64,000 nucleotides of DNA. Origin: an uncultured Clostridia bacterium (GTDB lineage Bacteria; Bacillota; Clostridia; TANB77; CAG-508). The notes below the pieces were generated by a model. That model saw only the letters and a program-made list of their open reading frames with translations. It was not told where the DNA came from and did not search any database. The stretch covers positions 1-64,000 of the forward strand of contig CANRKJ010000002.1 of NCBI GenBank assembly GCA_947631185.1, given 5' to 3'. Both the position numbers and the translations under genes were made by a program. Below are positions 39,045 through 48,485 of the stretch, in pieces. Position 1 is the first letter of the stretch. Each line of letters starts with the position of its first letter.

Positions 39045-40764
39045 TTGAAAAAAGATTTTAAAAAATTCATAATATCTTTATATAAACCTGTTAAAGTTTT
39101 AACATTTGTAATGATATTAAGTATGATTATTTCACAGATATTAGATTTAGTGAAACAATATATAATAAAAGGTATAATAGACTTACCAAGTAAGGAAAAT
39201 TTTTTGCCAACAGATTTATATAAAACTATTTTTGTTTTGTTAGGAGTTATTATTTTAGAATTGATATTTTATTATATTTCTAATATAACAAGAACTATAC
39301 ATGTAGTAAAAAAACAAACACCTTATATTTCTGAAAAGTTATTTAGTAATTTAGACAAGAAAACCTATTCATTTTTTACAGATAATTATACTGGAAAAAT
39401 ATCTACTGCAATAAATGATATAAATAATGAAATTATTAACTTGAATGATAAAATAACAAGTAAATTTATTTCAGTATTAACTTCAATGATAAGTAGTTTA
39501 ATAATTTTATATACTATTAACATAAATATCTTTATTGTTGCAACTATACTATTTACTGGAATAATAGTAGGAAGATTAGTCTATTTTTCTAAAAGATATT
39601 TACCTTCCGTAAAGAAAGCTCAAGAGTACAATAGAGAATATAATGGAATATTAAATGATGCTGTATTAAATTTTACATCATTAAAATTATATAATGCAGT
39701 ATCAAACTTTTCAAAAAATCTAAAATCAAAAAAAGAAGAATCAAATTATTATAGAAATAGAGCATCTAGCAAAGAATTTACTTTTGGAGCTATAGCAAAT
39801 GTTGTCTATGTTTTAGTATTAGTGAGTTTAATGATATATTCAATTAAATTATTTGAAAATGGTATGATGACATTAGGTAATTTCATATTTTTTATAAATG
39901 CAATGATTTCATTAAAAAGCCAAACGACTACTTTTACATGGTCTTATATACATATAGGAGAAATCATGGTAAAAATGAAAAATAGTTATGAATTATTATA
40001 TACTAGTGATAATGTAAAAGATGACAATAAACCTGATATAGAGGTAAATACAGGAAAACTTGAATTTAAAGATATTTCATTTAGATATAACAAAAACTAT
40101 ATTTTTGAAGATTTTAATTTAAACATTGATGATAAACAAAAAATAGGTATTATAGGTGTAAGTCGGAAGCGGTAAAACAACATTAGTCAATATGATTTTT
40201 AAATTCTATTCACCAGAAAAAGGTAGCATTTTAATAGATAATAAAGATATATCGAAATATAATACAAACTCATTATATAATAATTTAACCTATGTACCTC
40301 AAGAAACAATATTACTTCATTCCACAATTTATGATAATATAAAAATAGCAAAACCTGATGCAACAGAAGAAGAAATATATAATGCAGCAAAAAAAGCAGA
40401 ACTTCATAATTTTATAGAGAGTTTAGAAAACAAGTATAATACTATTGTAGGAGAAAGGGGTATAAAACTTTCAGGTGGTCAAAGACAAAGAATAGCATTA
40501 GCTAGAATATTTTTGAGGGATTCTAAGATAGTAATATTTGATGAAGCAACTAGTAGCTTAGACAATAATACAGAATTTAAAATTCAACAAAATATACACA
40601 AGTATTTTAATGAGCAAACTATTATATGTATAGCACATCGCTTATCTACCCTAAGTGATATGGATAATATTTTAGTTATAGAAAAAGGTAACATTATTGA
40701 TTTTGGAACTCCAGAATATATAATTCCTAAATATGATCATAAAGAATTTATGGCTGAATTATAA
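39045..40764 (+). CDS. ABC exporter (membrane plus ATPase), +1 recoded inside Walker A
   Basis: Starts TTG 39045 after AAGGAGATAG. Six membrane helices (about 1-310) precede the ATPase domain. Codon 374 is CGG (40164-40166), in the middle of Walker A; frame 0 stops three codons on. Skipping C40164 gives GIIGVS-G-SGKTTLVN, a perfect Walker A, and the frame stays open to 40764 with the signature LSGGQRQR (about 475), Walker B VIFDEATSSLD and H loop AHRLS. Joined length 572 residues, typical of a half-exporter. Without recoding the protein has no nucleotide-binding site. Substrate unknown. Confidence 0.88.
40164..40167 (+). other. Recoding site CGGA (+1) in the ABC exporter Walker A
   Basis: Seen: in-frame CGG after AGT. 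The next bases GGA-AGC-GGT-AAA give Gly-Ser-Gly-Lys in the +1 frame, the P-loop itself. Confidence 0.9.
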
Positions 40765-41097
40765 AATTATATAAATAATTTTTTTCAGTTTTTATTTTAT
40801 ACTATACTAATTTCAGCAGTTGATTAATCAAATTTTTGAGTAAAAGTAGGAGGAAAAATTTTCGCAAATAACCTCCTTAAACGCTCCATAATGCGTTTTT
40901 GTCGAACTACTTAAAAGTATTGAAATGTGTGAGTTTAAAGAAAGCGAAAGGTAATTATTGTATCACTTTATATAAGTCGATTTAGTCGGCTTATTTATTT
41001 GCATCTTACAGTATTTTACAATACTGAATGTATAAATAATAGTAATTATACTAACTTAAAATATGATAAGCCTGAAATTTATATAAGATTTGATAAT

Positions 41098-41247
41098 ATG
41101 TTAAAAGAAATTGATGAAGAATATAGGACTACTTTAATAAATTTTGCTAAATATCATTTGATAATGTTTGCAATGGCTAAAATTATGGAGATGACAAAAG
41201 AAGAACAAAATCAAGTAGCTTTGTATTTATTTAATAATATAATTTAA
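41098..41247 (+). CDS. Possible small or truncated gene of unknown function
   Basis: From ATG 41098 it encodes 49 residues (MLKEIDEEYRTTLINFAKYHL...). The frame extends upstream to a weak TTG at 40999 without a ribosome binding site, so it may be a 3' fragment. It lies between the ABC exporter and an IS110 element in a 40765-41389 gap that otherwise holds no gene. No family recognised. Confidence 0.3.
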   Translation: MLKEIDEEYRTTLINFAKYHLIMFAMAKIMEMTKEEQNQVALYLFNNII

Positions 41248-41389
41248 AATTTTTTTAGACATAAATTAAAAAAGTATGATATAACTTATATAAATATATT
41301 TTATGGAGGATAGTTTGAAAGAAAAATTTATAAAAATAAAACCAAAATAAGAAAAAAGGGCATAGTTCCCCCTTACCCCCAAAAATTAA

Positions 41390-42682
41390 TTATATAACGG
41401 GAGTAGATTCCGATATTTTGGATGTAATAAATGTTTGCAACTCATCAACAGTTATTCCAAGAGAAATTAATTGCTTTGTAGATTGAATAAAATTATTTTT
41501 TGTATATTTAATTTTATCTTTATCAGATGTTTCAACTTTTGAAATATCTGAAGGATTAAAAAGTTCACCAGTTGAAAGCATGTGATAAATAGCAACTAAT
41601 ATTTTTCTTGCTATAGCAATATAAGCACGTTTTTTTCCTCTGCGTTTAGAAATAACATTAAATTTGTTGGCATAGTACGGATTATCTTTATCTTTTACGG
41701 CACAATGAGCAACTTCAACAAGTGCAGGTTTAAGATATACACCAGCACGAGAAATTTTAACAGATTTCTTTTTACCAGCAGATTCATTGCAACCAGGTGC
41801 TAAACCAGCCCAAGAGGCTAAACGATAATGTGAGGAAAATTGACTCATATCAGTACCGATTTCTGAAATGATAGTTATTGCAGATTTACGGTCAACACCA
41901 GGTATTGAGCATAAAAGATTAATAGCACTTTCATAAGGTGCAATAATAGAATCAATTATTTCTCTTACAGTTTTAATTGATTTATCCAAATAATCAATAT
42001 GTTCTTGAATAACATTCATACGTTGCTTTTGGGATTCTTCCCACGAGATACCATTAATAGAATTAAGGATATCTTCATTAGATGATTTACAATGTTTATC
42101 AACATTTTTTAAAATATCTTCGTCATTATACTCATTTTGTGATAAAATAGTATTGATGATAGCAGAAGATGTTTTACCAAAAATATCAGAGAAAACCATA
42201 TCTAATTTGCAATTACCAACAGTAAGAGCATTTGTAAATCTGTTCTTTTCTGAGGTACGCATATTAGTTAGTTTGTAAAGATATCGGGTAAGTTCTCTAA
42301 GGATTCTAATATCTTTATTTGGAATAAAACTTGAGCGTACTATTCCAAGTTTAAAAAGATCAGCAATCCATTTGGCATCTTTGTTATCATCTTTTTCGCC
42401 TTTAATACATCTAACCCATTTAGGATTAGCAACGACGACATTAGAGATATGACCTTCTAATGCATTGTATACAGGGATATAATACTTTCCAGTAGATTCC
42501 ATGCATACATTCTGACAGCCGTTTTCTAATAGCCAATTTCTAAATTCAATTAGAGAATTATTAAAGGTAGAAAAACGTTTACGAAGATACTGTGGTTTGA
42601 CGGAAGTAGAGTCACAAATGACAGCTACTATAAAAGATTTGTGCACGTCAACCCCACAAGCTTTAGGATAAATAACTTCCAT
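41390..42682 (-). CDS. IS110-family transposase
   Basis: 430 residues. The N-terminal RuvC-like DEDD domain begins CGVDVHKSFIVAVICDSTS and includes CMESTGKYYIPVYNAL and VANPKWVRCIKGEKDDNKDAKWIADLF. The C-terminal Tnp_20 domain has LCSIPGVDRKSAITIISEIG and RLASWAGLAPGCNESAGKKK with the conserved Ser. Intact by length. It uses no in-frame CGG. Flanking terminal inverted repeats were not seen, as expected for IS110. Confidence 0.93.
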   Translation of the reverse strand: MEVIYPKACGVDVHKSFIVAVICDSTSVKPQYLRKRFSTFNNSLIEFRNWLLENGCQNVCMESTGKYYIPVYNALEGHISNVVVANPKWVRCIKGEKDDNKDAKWIADLFKLGIVRSSFIPNKDIRILRELTRYLYKLTNMRTSEKNRFTNALTVGNCKLDMVFSDIFGKTSSAIINTILSQNEYNDEDILKNVDKHCKSSNEDILNSINGISWEESQKQRMNVIQEHIDYLDKSIKTVREIIDSIIAPYESAINLLCSIPGVDRKSAITIISEIGTDMSQFSSHYRLASWAGLAPGCNESAGKKKSVKISRAGVYLKPALVEVAHCAVKDKDNPYYANKFNVISKRRGKKRAYIAIARKILVAIYHMLSTGELFNPSDISKVETSDKDKIKYTKNNFIQSTKQLISLGITVDELQTFITSKISESTPVI

Positions 42683-42945
42683 GATAAAAACTCCTTTATA
42701 TAATAAATTTTCAAGGAATATAGGGACTGTGCAATTAACACTATAACAAACTTATCAGTCAATGATTAGTTTACAGCCTCGAAGGACTACTTATGTGTGC
42801 TTGAAAAAACTGCACTTGCACTGTTTAATATACTGATTTAATCTGCGAGTTACAGAAATCTGCAACTCCTCCTGCCGTGCTTTGTAGTATATATTCCTTA
42901 GAGGTATTATATAACGAAAACGCTTTAAACTCAAGGCTTTCATCC
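42683..42945 (-). other. IS110 upstream non-coding region (possible bridge RNA)
   Basis: About 260 nt with no gene, upstream of the transposase. IS110 elements encode a bridge RNA in such a region. Local hairpins are visible (for example GAGTT/AACTC near 42857-42883). The exact IS ends and the RNA cannot be defined without comparing copies. Confidence 0.35.
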
Positions 42946-42989
42946 CTATGTGTGCCTTTGAGCAAAGCGAGAAAGGAATGGAATTTAAT

Positions 42990-43526
42990 ATGGAAGAAAA
43001 GTTTGATGTTTTAAATGAACAAGGTGAATTTACAGGAGAGATTGCTACAAGGGAAGAATGTCATAAAAAAGGATTATGGCATAGAGCAGTTTATGCTTTT
43101 ATTATAGATAATGATAAAAATGTATTATTGCAAAAAAGAAGTGCAAATAAAAAATTATGGCCTAATATGTGGGATGTAACTGTCGGAGGACATGTAATGG
43201 CAGGAGAATTTGGCAGACAAGCATTAATTAGAGAAGTAAAAGAGGAATTGGGAATAAATATAGAAGATAATGATATTAAATATCTACTAGGTTCTACTTC
43301 AATAAATCAACAGGGAGATATTGTAAATAAACACTATAATGAATGTTATTTAATTATTAAAAATATTGATATTTCAAATATAAAAATACAAAAAGAAGAA
43401 GTATCTGATATAAAATATTTTTCTAAAGAAGAATTATTAGAAAGAATTTCTAATGACTATGAAGGCTTAACTGAAAAAACAGGGGTATGGAATTTTCTAA
43501 AAAAAATTTTAGAGTTATATGTATAA
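42990..43526 (+). CDS. NUDIX hydrolase, isopentenyl-diphosphate isomerase-like
   Basis: 178 residues. EKFDVLNEQGEFTGEIATREECHKKGLWHRAVYAFII is typical of the YfcD/IDI-like NUDIX subgroup. The Nudix box is complete: GGHVMAGEFGRQALIREVKEELGI (about 66-89). ATG 42990 gives reasonable spacing from GAAAGGA (42971-42977); ATG 42978 is too close to it. Substrate unknown. Confidence 0.85.
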   Translation: MEEKFDVLNEQGEFTGEIATREECHKKGLWHRAVYAFIIDNDKNVLLQKRSANKKLWPNMWDVTVGGHVMAGEFGRQALIREVKEELGINIEDNDIKYLLGSTSINQQGDIVNKHYNECYLIIKNIDISNIKIQKEEVSDIKYFSKEELLERISNDYEGLTEKTGVWNFLKKILELYV

Positions 43527-43643
43527 ACCCAAAAAAATGTCTTTTATGGTAAAATCTGATATAATAATAGAAGTTCTTAACAGATAAGTAATAAAAGTCA
43601 GGTTACTTAAACCTCTGTTAAATAATTTTAGGAGGATCAGCAT

Positions 43644-43715
43644 ATGATTATAAATAATAAATTGAAAAGCATGCATAGAATATATGCATTAGGATTAAAT
43701 AGATTTCCAGAGTAG
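43644..43715 (+). CDS. 23-residue peptide ORF with strong ribosome binding site
   Basis: Short ORF from ATG 43644 to TAG 43713, ending ALGLNRFPE. It has the near-perfect site TAGGAGG 11 nt before the ATG, in a 43527-43900 gap with no other gene. A structured stretch (43742-43791) follows. It may be a leader peptide or a stand-alone small protein. No homolog recognised. Confidence 0.45.
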   Translation: MIINNKLKSMHRIYALGLNRFPE

Positions 43716-43741
43716 TTATTTAAATAAAATTATTATAAAGT

Positions 43742-43791
43742 GTACTTAATTAACTCCTTCTGGGTTAGAACTTATGACAGAGCCCAAGTAC
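43742..43791 (+). other. Two-helix stem-loop after the small ORF
   Basis: GTACTT (43742-43747) pairs with AAGTAC (43786-43791), enclosing GGGTT/AGCCC (43762-43766 with 43781-43785). No T run follows. It may be an RNA structure controlling the DUF1653 gene at 43901. Confidence 0.35.
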
Positions 43792-43900
43792 TTTGCTAAA
43801 TTGTAGCGTTGTAAAATATAAATAATTTTGAAAATTTATATACATAAAATAAAACATATTATATAATTAAATTAACTAATTTTTTATAGGAGGAAAATAT

Positions 43901-44155
43901 ATGAGAGAAAGAGTAGTAAGACCTTTTACAATGTGGAGACATTTCAAAGGAGCAAGATCATTTGTAATTACAGTGGCAGAACATAGTGAAAATGGAGAAA
44001 AATTAGTTGTTTATCGTTGTATGGATAACAATGGTAAAACAAACCATAAAGATGTTATTTATGCAAGACCATTAGAAATGTTTTTATCAGAAGTAGATCA
44101 TGAAAAGTATCCAAACGTTACTCAAAAATATCGTTTCGAAGAAATTATAGATTAA
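43901..44155 (+). CDS. DUF1653-type small protein
   Basis: 84 residues. WRHFKGARSFVITVAEHSENGEKLVVYRC and YARPLEMFLSEVDHEKYP match the DUF1653 pattern (HFKG...V..A.HSE.GE..VVY...RP..MF...V). Function unknown. Strong site TAGGAGGAAAAT before the start. Confidence 0.8.
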   Translation: MRERVVRPFTMWRHFKGARSFVITVAEHSENGEKLVVYRCMDNNGKTNHKDVIYARPLEMFLSEVDHEKYPNVTQKYRFEEIID

Positions 44156-44188
44156 TTCATATTCTCAAGAAAAACATTAACAAAATCA

Positions 44189-44304
44189 TTGACATTTTTA
44201 ATAATCTATGTATAGGAAATGACAATTCCACAAACGTGGTTTTGCCGAATTGAGTTAACTCACATCTAAATTGTCAAATTGAACACGGAATGTGTTCTTT
44301 TTTT
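44189..44304 (+). ncRNA. Candidate small structured RNA with own promoter and terminator
   Basis: TTGACA (44189-44194) and TATAGG (44211-44216) form a promoter-like pair. The RNA would start near 44221 with GACAATT, which pairs with AATTGTC (44269-44275). Inside are the hairpins CCACAAACGTGG (44228-44239) and GAGTTAACTC (44252-44261), giving a three-way junction. Then a terminator GAACAC/GTGTTC plus seven T (44281-44304). No ORF. No known family was recognised. Confidence 0.55.
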
Positions 44305-44473
44305 ATACGCAAAGAATAGTATTTTATTTTTTTAATTATTTATATCATCTCTTTTATAATAAGTATTAAAGAAAAATGGATAATGGATTGGTGCATGTGC
44401 TATATTAAATGTTAAAGGTGAATCTTTTAAAAACTTAATTAAATTATTTGCTTTATAATTGTAATAGAGAATG

Positions 44474-45397
44474 TCAATTATTATATCTTTTACTTTTCCA
44501 AAAATCACAATTATCTTGATTTTCTTCATTCATTATAGGATAGACTAAATTTTCGTTAAAGATATATTTTATATATTTTGAATTGCAGGGGTTAGGACAT
44601 CCTGTAAAATAAATTACAGGTTTGTCTTTTAATATGACTATCATTGAATTTGTACTTTCATGTTCTCCATGCATACAAATACTACAGCCCTCTTTTTTAG
44701 AATGAGTTTTCATGATATTAAACAAGTCTTCCTCATTTTTAGAATATAAAAGCTTTTTATATGTTATTTTTTTTCTAATATTTGCATTCTTTTTAGGAAT
44801 ATCCGTATATTTTTTCTTAAAATTTTTTACATCATTGTAAATATCTGCATTTGAAATTGTTAAACAATTTGATATACTTGCAGCTTTTTTTCTTTTTACA
44901 GCATAATTTTTTCCTACAGTTTCTAAAATATATAATTCATGCTTATCCATAATTAAAAAAGAATTATCGTAGTAAGAAGGTTTATTATATCCACAATTTC
45001 CTCCTTGTCCATATTTTTGTAATAATTCAATAATAATATTTAAGGCTTCTTTTGCAGAAGATGCTCTCTCAAGTCCTAGTCTTACAAAATCCATTCCAAT
45101 TAAAGCTTCTTTATTGTTCCTAGAAGTCTTCGTACTTATTGCTTCATTCCCAATACATACACCGCAATCATTAACGCCCATTTCTGCTCCCCATATCCAA
45201 ATAGGTTTAGAAATCAATATAGCATGAGTGTTTTTTACTTGTTCTATTTCTATGTAAGTTGTTTTCAATTTCTTGTCAGTATTTTGTTTGGCATCTATAA
45301 ATACCATTACTTGAGGTTCGTCATATTGTCTATCACTATTTTTTGCAAACATTGAATAATATTTTTTATTTCCTATCTTACCTATTGTATCACACAT
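44474..45397 (-). CDS. C69-family (secernin/dipeptidase-like) peptidase
   Basis: 307 residues beginning MCDTIGKIGNKKYYSMFAKNSDRQYDEPQ. Cys2 after the initiator Met is the N-terminal nucleophile of the PepD/secernin group, and FAKNSDR is its hallmark. GVNDCGVCIGNEA, MDFVRLGLERASSAKEAL and NSMIV also fit. Hydrolyses dipeptides or related amides. It is short at the C-terminus compared with secernins. It follows the phosphatase gene on the minus strand. Confidence 0.8.
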   Translation of the reverse strand: MCDTIGKIGNKKYYSMFAKNSDRQYDEPQVMVFIDAKQNTDKKLKTTYIEIEQVKNTHAILISKPIWIWGAEMGVNDCGVCIGNEAISTKTSRNNKEALIGMDFVRLGLERASSAKEALNIIIELLQKYGQGGNCGYNKPSYYDNSFLIMDKHELYILETVGKNYAVKRKKAASISNCLTISNADIYNDVKNFKKKYTDIPKKNANIRKKITYKKLLYSKNEEDLFNIMKTHSKKEGCSICMHGEHESTNSMIVILKDKPVIYFTGCPNPCNSKYIKYIFNENLVYPIMNEENQDNCDFWKSKRYNN

Positions 45398-45413
45398 AAA
45401 ATTATCTCCTTTA

Positions 45414-45887
45414 CTATCTAATTAGTTTTTTATACAAAATATATTCTAAAAATTTCTCACAACCATATTTTATATCATCATAAGTTGCATTAAAATTGCC
45501 ATAATACCAAGGATCTATTATATCTCTTGATTTCTCTGTAAAATCTAGTAACTTAAATACTTTCTTTTCAGAATCTTTTTCAATTATCTTTAAAATATTT
45601 TTTATGTTTTCATCTTCCATTCCTAAAATATAATTAAATTTCTGATAGTCATCTTTTTTCATTTGTCTTGATAAACGGTCAGTAAATAGTATATTATGTT
45701 TATTTAAAATATCTTTAACTTCAGGATATATTCTTGTTTTATTTTTTTCATTATAGTCACTAGTTGCAGCAGAATCAATGAAGAAGTGATTTTCTAATCC
45801 TTTATTTTTTATTATATCTTTGAAAATGAATTCTGCCATTGGAGATCTACAAATATTTCCTAGGCATACAAATAATATTTTTACCAT
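45414..45887 (-). CDS. Low-molecular-weight protein tyrosine phosphatase
   Basis: 157 residues. P-loop VCLGNICRSPMAE (CX5R, Cys about 9) and general acid in IDPWYYGNF (about 122) are intact. ATG 45887 is preferred because AAAGGA lies just upstream on the minus strand; an earlier in-frame ATG at 45929 lacks a site. Probably cotranscribed with the peptidase 16 nt downstream. Confidence 0.9.
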   Translation of the reverse strand: MVKILFVCLGNICRSPMAEFIFKDIIKNKGLENHFFIDSAATSDYNEKNKTRIYPEVKDILNKHNILFTDRLSRQMKKDDYQKFNYILGMEDENIKNILKIIEKDSEKKVFKLLDFTEKSRDIIDPWYYGNFNATYDDIKYGCEKFLEYILYKKLIR

Positions 45888-46140
45888 ATTACTATCCTTT
45901 TGTATTTTATAATGTGTAATTTTTTTCAATATGATTATACTATAAAGTTTAAAACTATGCTATAGTACAGTTGAAAATAATTAACATATTTAATATAAAA
46001 GAAAATGTAGTGGATGTACAATAAAGGAATTATATGATATACTTTATTTAATCATACAGTTTTTGATGAATATGACATTAAATGGGAGGTGTTTTAATTA
46101 AAAAAAAAATTATATTTGTTTGTGTTAATATTTACATAAA

Positions 46141-46169
46141 TTGACTTAAAAGAATAAATGTGTTACAAT
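46141..46169 (+). promoter_or_regulatory. Promoter of the foreign gene at 46250
   Basis: TTGACT (46141-46146), 17-bp spacer, TACAAT (46164-46169). The leader has hairpins GCCTAAACAGGC and CCATCCTATTTAGATGG. The rest of 45888-46140 shows no gene. Confidence 0.7.
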
Positions 46170-46249
46170 TAAGATGTTCGTAACAAGTTGTTTGCCTAAA
46201 CAGGCGAATTATTCCATCCTATTTAGATGGAGAATGAAAGGAGTACCTT

Positions 46250-46564
46250 ATGATTGAAGCAATTTTTGGAATTGGATTCGTTGCTATGTGTGTCTCATTT
46301 CTGTTTCCAGAAGAAACTGAAACACTGAAAAAATCAACAGTAAAGGCCGCAAGACTCACTGGTAAACAAATGTCTGCATCAGCGTACACGAATGAAGGAA
46401 AGCTTATAAAAGCTTACAGAAACCAAGAAGAAGCTCGGCGTCATCGTGCAAAGTTAGACATAGGAACGGTAATTTATTTGCCTAACGGCACAAATATTAC
46501 TGTCGAGGAAGGTCTAAAGGATGTAGAATCCGATGGCTGGTGGTATGCCTGGACTACGATTTAA
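46250..46564 (+). CDS. Small foreign-looking protein using CGG as arginine
   Basis: 104 residues; a hydrophobic N-terminus (about 4-19) may anchor it. No family recognised. Base composition and codon choice (CTG, GGC, CGT, CGG) differ clearly from neighbours. Codon 63 is CGG (46436-46438) in the context EEARRHRAKL, where Arg reads naturally. A +1 shift there would reach a stop within seven codons. Strong site AAAGGAG before the start; a terminator follows. Probably a recent acquisition. Confidence 0.7.
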   Translation: MIEAIFGIGFVAMCVSFLFPEETETLKKSTVKAARLTGKQMSASAYTNEGKLIKAYRNQEEARRHRAKLDIGTVIYLPNGTNITVEEGLKDVESDGWWYAWTTI

Positions 46565-46570
46565 AAAAAG

Positions 46571-46607
46571 CCCCATCTTGATTATTTTAATAAAAATCAA
46601 GATGGGG
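46571..46607 (+). terminator. Terminator after the foreign gene
   Basis: A 13-bp perfect stem CCCCATCTTGATT / AATCAAGATGGGG, then TATTTTCT. Confidence 0.85.
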
Positions 46608-46651
46608 TATTTTCTATATAAAAAATTATCATTTTTTATATTTCTTTTTTA

Positions 46652-46891
46652 GACAGCAAGTGGGAAGTCTTAGCAGAGCCGATTCAGACTGTACTTCGTA
46701 AGTATGGGATTCCTGATGCTTACAATCAGTTGAAGGAACTAACAAGAGGAAAGAATATTTCTAAGGAATCTATTCAAGAGTTTATAAAATCTTTGAATGT
46801 GATTTCTGATGAAGATAAGTCAACACTTCTTGCTCTTACTCCTTCTGGCTACATTGGGCTTGCGAGCCAAATTGTGCAAGATGAATTGTAA
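46652..46891 (+). pseudogene. purB: 3' fragment of adenylosuccinate lyase (purB)
   Basis: An open frame of 79 codons without a start encodes the C-terminal end of PurB: WEVLAEPIQTVLRKYGIPDAYNQLKELTRG and LLALTPSGYIGLASQIV. The catalytic N-terminal three quarters are missing. Codon use is less AT-rich than the surroundings and matches the adjacent foreign gene at 46250. The remainder of 46892-47138 holds an imperfect hairpin (GGGGAGCCG / CGGTTCTTTCCC, about 46922-46958), perhaps the old purB terminator, and no gene. Confidence 0.8.
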
Positions 46892-47138
46892 TGTTTTAAT
46901 TTAGTTGTTTAATTGAAAAAAGGGGAGCCGTTTCCATTAAGGATTCGGTTCTTTCCCTATATATACTAAAAGTTATATCATTATTATATTAAATGTTAAG
47001 AAATTTTGAAAAATATCTAAAAATAGTATATAATAAATATAATGTAAAAAATTAAAAGAAAAAAATATAGAGGTATTTTTTAGCAGATGAATTAGACATT
47101 GTAGATAAACTAGCTATAAAATAAAAAGGAGAAATAAA

Positions 47139-48386
47139 ATGCCAGTATATGTAGGAATAATTATAATACCATTTATTATTTTAATAATTAGAAAAGCAAA
47201 TCTAATAACTACAAAAAAGCCAGTAAAAATATTATTAAATATATCTTTGATTTTAATTTCATTAATATATATAATTTTTTGTTGGATAGTAAGACAGCCA
47301 CCATTTGATTTTGAGGATCATTATTCAGTAGAGTATATGATTTTTGAGGGTGAATATATATTATATTCTGGATTAATATTTGCATTTACACCTTTTATGT
47401 GGATTATATTAATTCATTTTCTTAAAAAGATTTTTTCTTCAATTAGGGTTAGAAAAAATGCAATTATTAAACAAGATGAGGAATACATATATTATAGAGG
47501 TGATTTAGAAAAAATATCTCCAAGTATAATAATGTTTGCATCAACTTTTGAAGTGGATTTGAAAAAAAGTATTTCATCTACAATATTAAAATTAAAGCTT
47601 ACAGGCTATATAGAAGAAAAAAATGGTGTTTTAATTTATACAGATAAAGATGAATCTAGTCTTCTTGATAGTGAGAAAATGGTTTTGAACTTAATTAGAA
47701 ATAATGAATTTGATAAAAACAAATATATAAAAATTATTGAACAAGAAACTTTGAAAAATAAATATATAGCAAAAAATGGAAAAGGCAAAACATTTAGAAT
47801 ATTAAAAATTATATTTGCAATTTTTATTCCAATAATAGCTTATAATTTTTCTATTTGGCTAGATCAATATAGTTTTAATTATTATAATTTAAATTCAGAA
47901 GATGATGGACATGCTTATATTTGTTTAAAAAAAGAGGAAGATATAGAAAACCTTTATTATAATGAAATTAAAGATGAAAATGATTATTATCATAGCAAAA
48001 TGTATGATGGCAGTTGGGATTATAATTATAAAGAAATAAGAGCAGATAAACTTGAGTATAGTGTTGTAAGAAAAGTATTATTATTAAATATATTAGGAAC
48101 ATTTATGGTTGGATTTATAGAGATTTTTGCTATAATTGCTTTATATATTATAATAGAACAAATAATTTATATAAATAAAAACTATAGAAGAACACTAAAA
48201 GGTAAAGCTTTATTAAATAAAGCTTATGCTTTGAAAAATTATTTAAAGAAATATTCTCTAATAAAAGATAGAACAGAAGAAGAATTAGTTTTATGGGAAT
48301 ATTATTTGGTTTATGCTGTTATATTAGATGTTAATGTAAATATTGATGATAAGATAATCGAGAAATATGTAAAAGAAATTATTTAA
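47139..48386 (+). CDS. DUF2207-family membrane protein, C-terminal type
   Basis: 415 residues with about five membrane helices: 4-17, 28-48, 69-92, about 225-245 and 310-345. The soluble linker (about 110-220) holds a winged-helix-like segment (MFASTFEVDLKKSISSTILKLKLTGYIEEKNG). The end KALLNKAYALKNYLKKYSLI...ELVLWEYYLVYAVIL is the DUF2207 C-terminal signature. The usual extracellular N-terminal beta domain is absent. Function unknown. Confidence 0.75.
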   Translation: MPVYVGIIIIPFIILIIRKANLITTKKPVKILLNISLILISLIYIIFCWIVRQPPFDFEDHYSVEYMIFEGEYILYSGLIFAFTPFMWIILIHFLKKIFSSIRVRKNAIIKQDEEYIYYRGDLEKISPSIIMFASTFEVDLKKSISSTILKLKLTGYIEEKNGVLIYTDKDESSLLDSEKMVLNLIRNNEFDKNKYIKIIEQETLKNKYIAKNGKGKTFRILKIIFAIFIPIIAYNFSIWLDQYSFNYYNLNSEDDGHAYICLKKEEDIENLYYNEIKDENDYYHSKMYDGSWDYNYKEIRADKLEYSVVRKVLLLNILGTFMVGFIEIFAIIALYIIIEQIIYINKNYRRTLKGKALLNKAYALKNYLKKYSLIKDRTEEELVLWEYYLVYAVILDVNVNIDDKIIEKYVKEII

Positions 48387-48388
48387 AA

Positions 48389-48416
48389 CAAAACCACCGG
48401 TTAAACCGGTGGTTTT
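48389..48416 (+). terminator. Terminator with ACCACCGGT stem
   Basis: AAAACCACCGGT pairs with ACCGGTGGTTTT around TAA, followed by T. Same stem as 226-260. Confidence 0.8.
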
Positions 48417-48485
48417 TAATATGATTAACGTTCCATATGTGCACTAATTATAATAAATGACATATATTATAAAAGGGGGCTAATA

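Noticed and set aside
40999..41097. Upstream part of the small frame at 41098
   Set aside because: Begins at a TTG without a ribosome binding site and shows no motif; only the ATG-started part is kept, at low confidence.
44332..44529. 65-residue minus-strand frame overlapping the end of the C69 peptidase
   Set aside because: No ribosome binding site or recognised family, and no CGG at the overlap that would make it a recoded extension. It may be chance or an old C-terminus.
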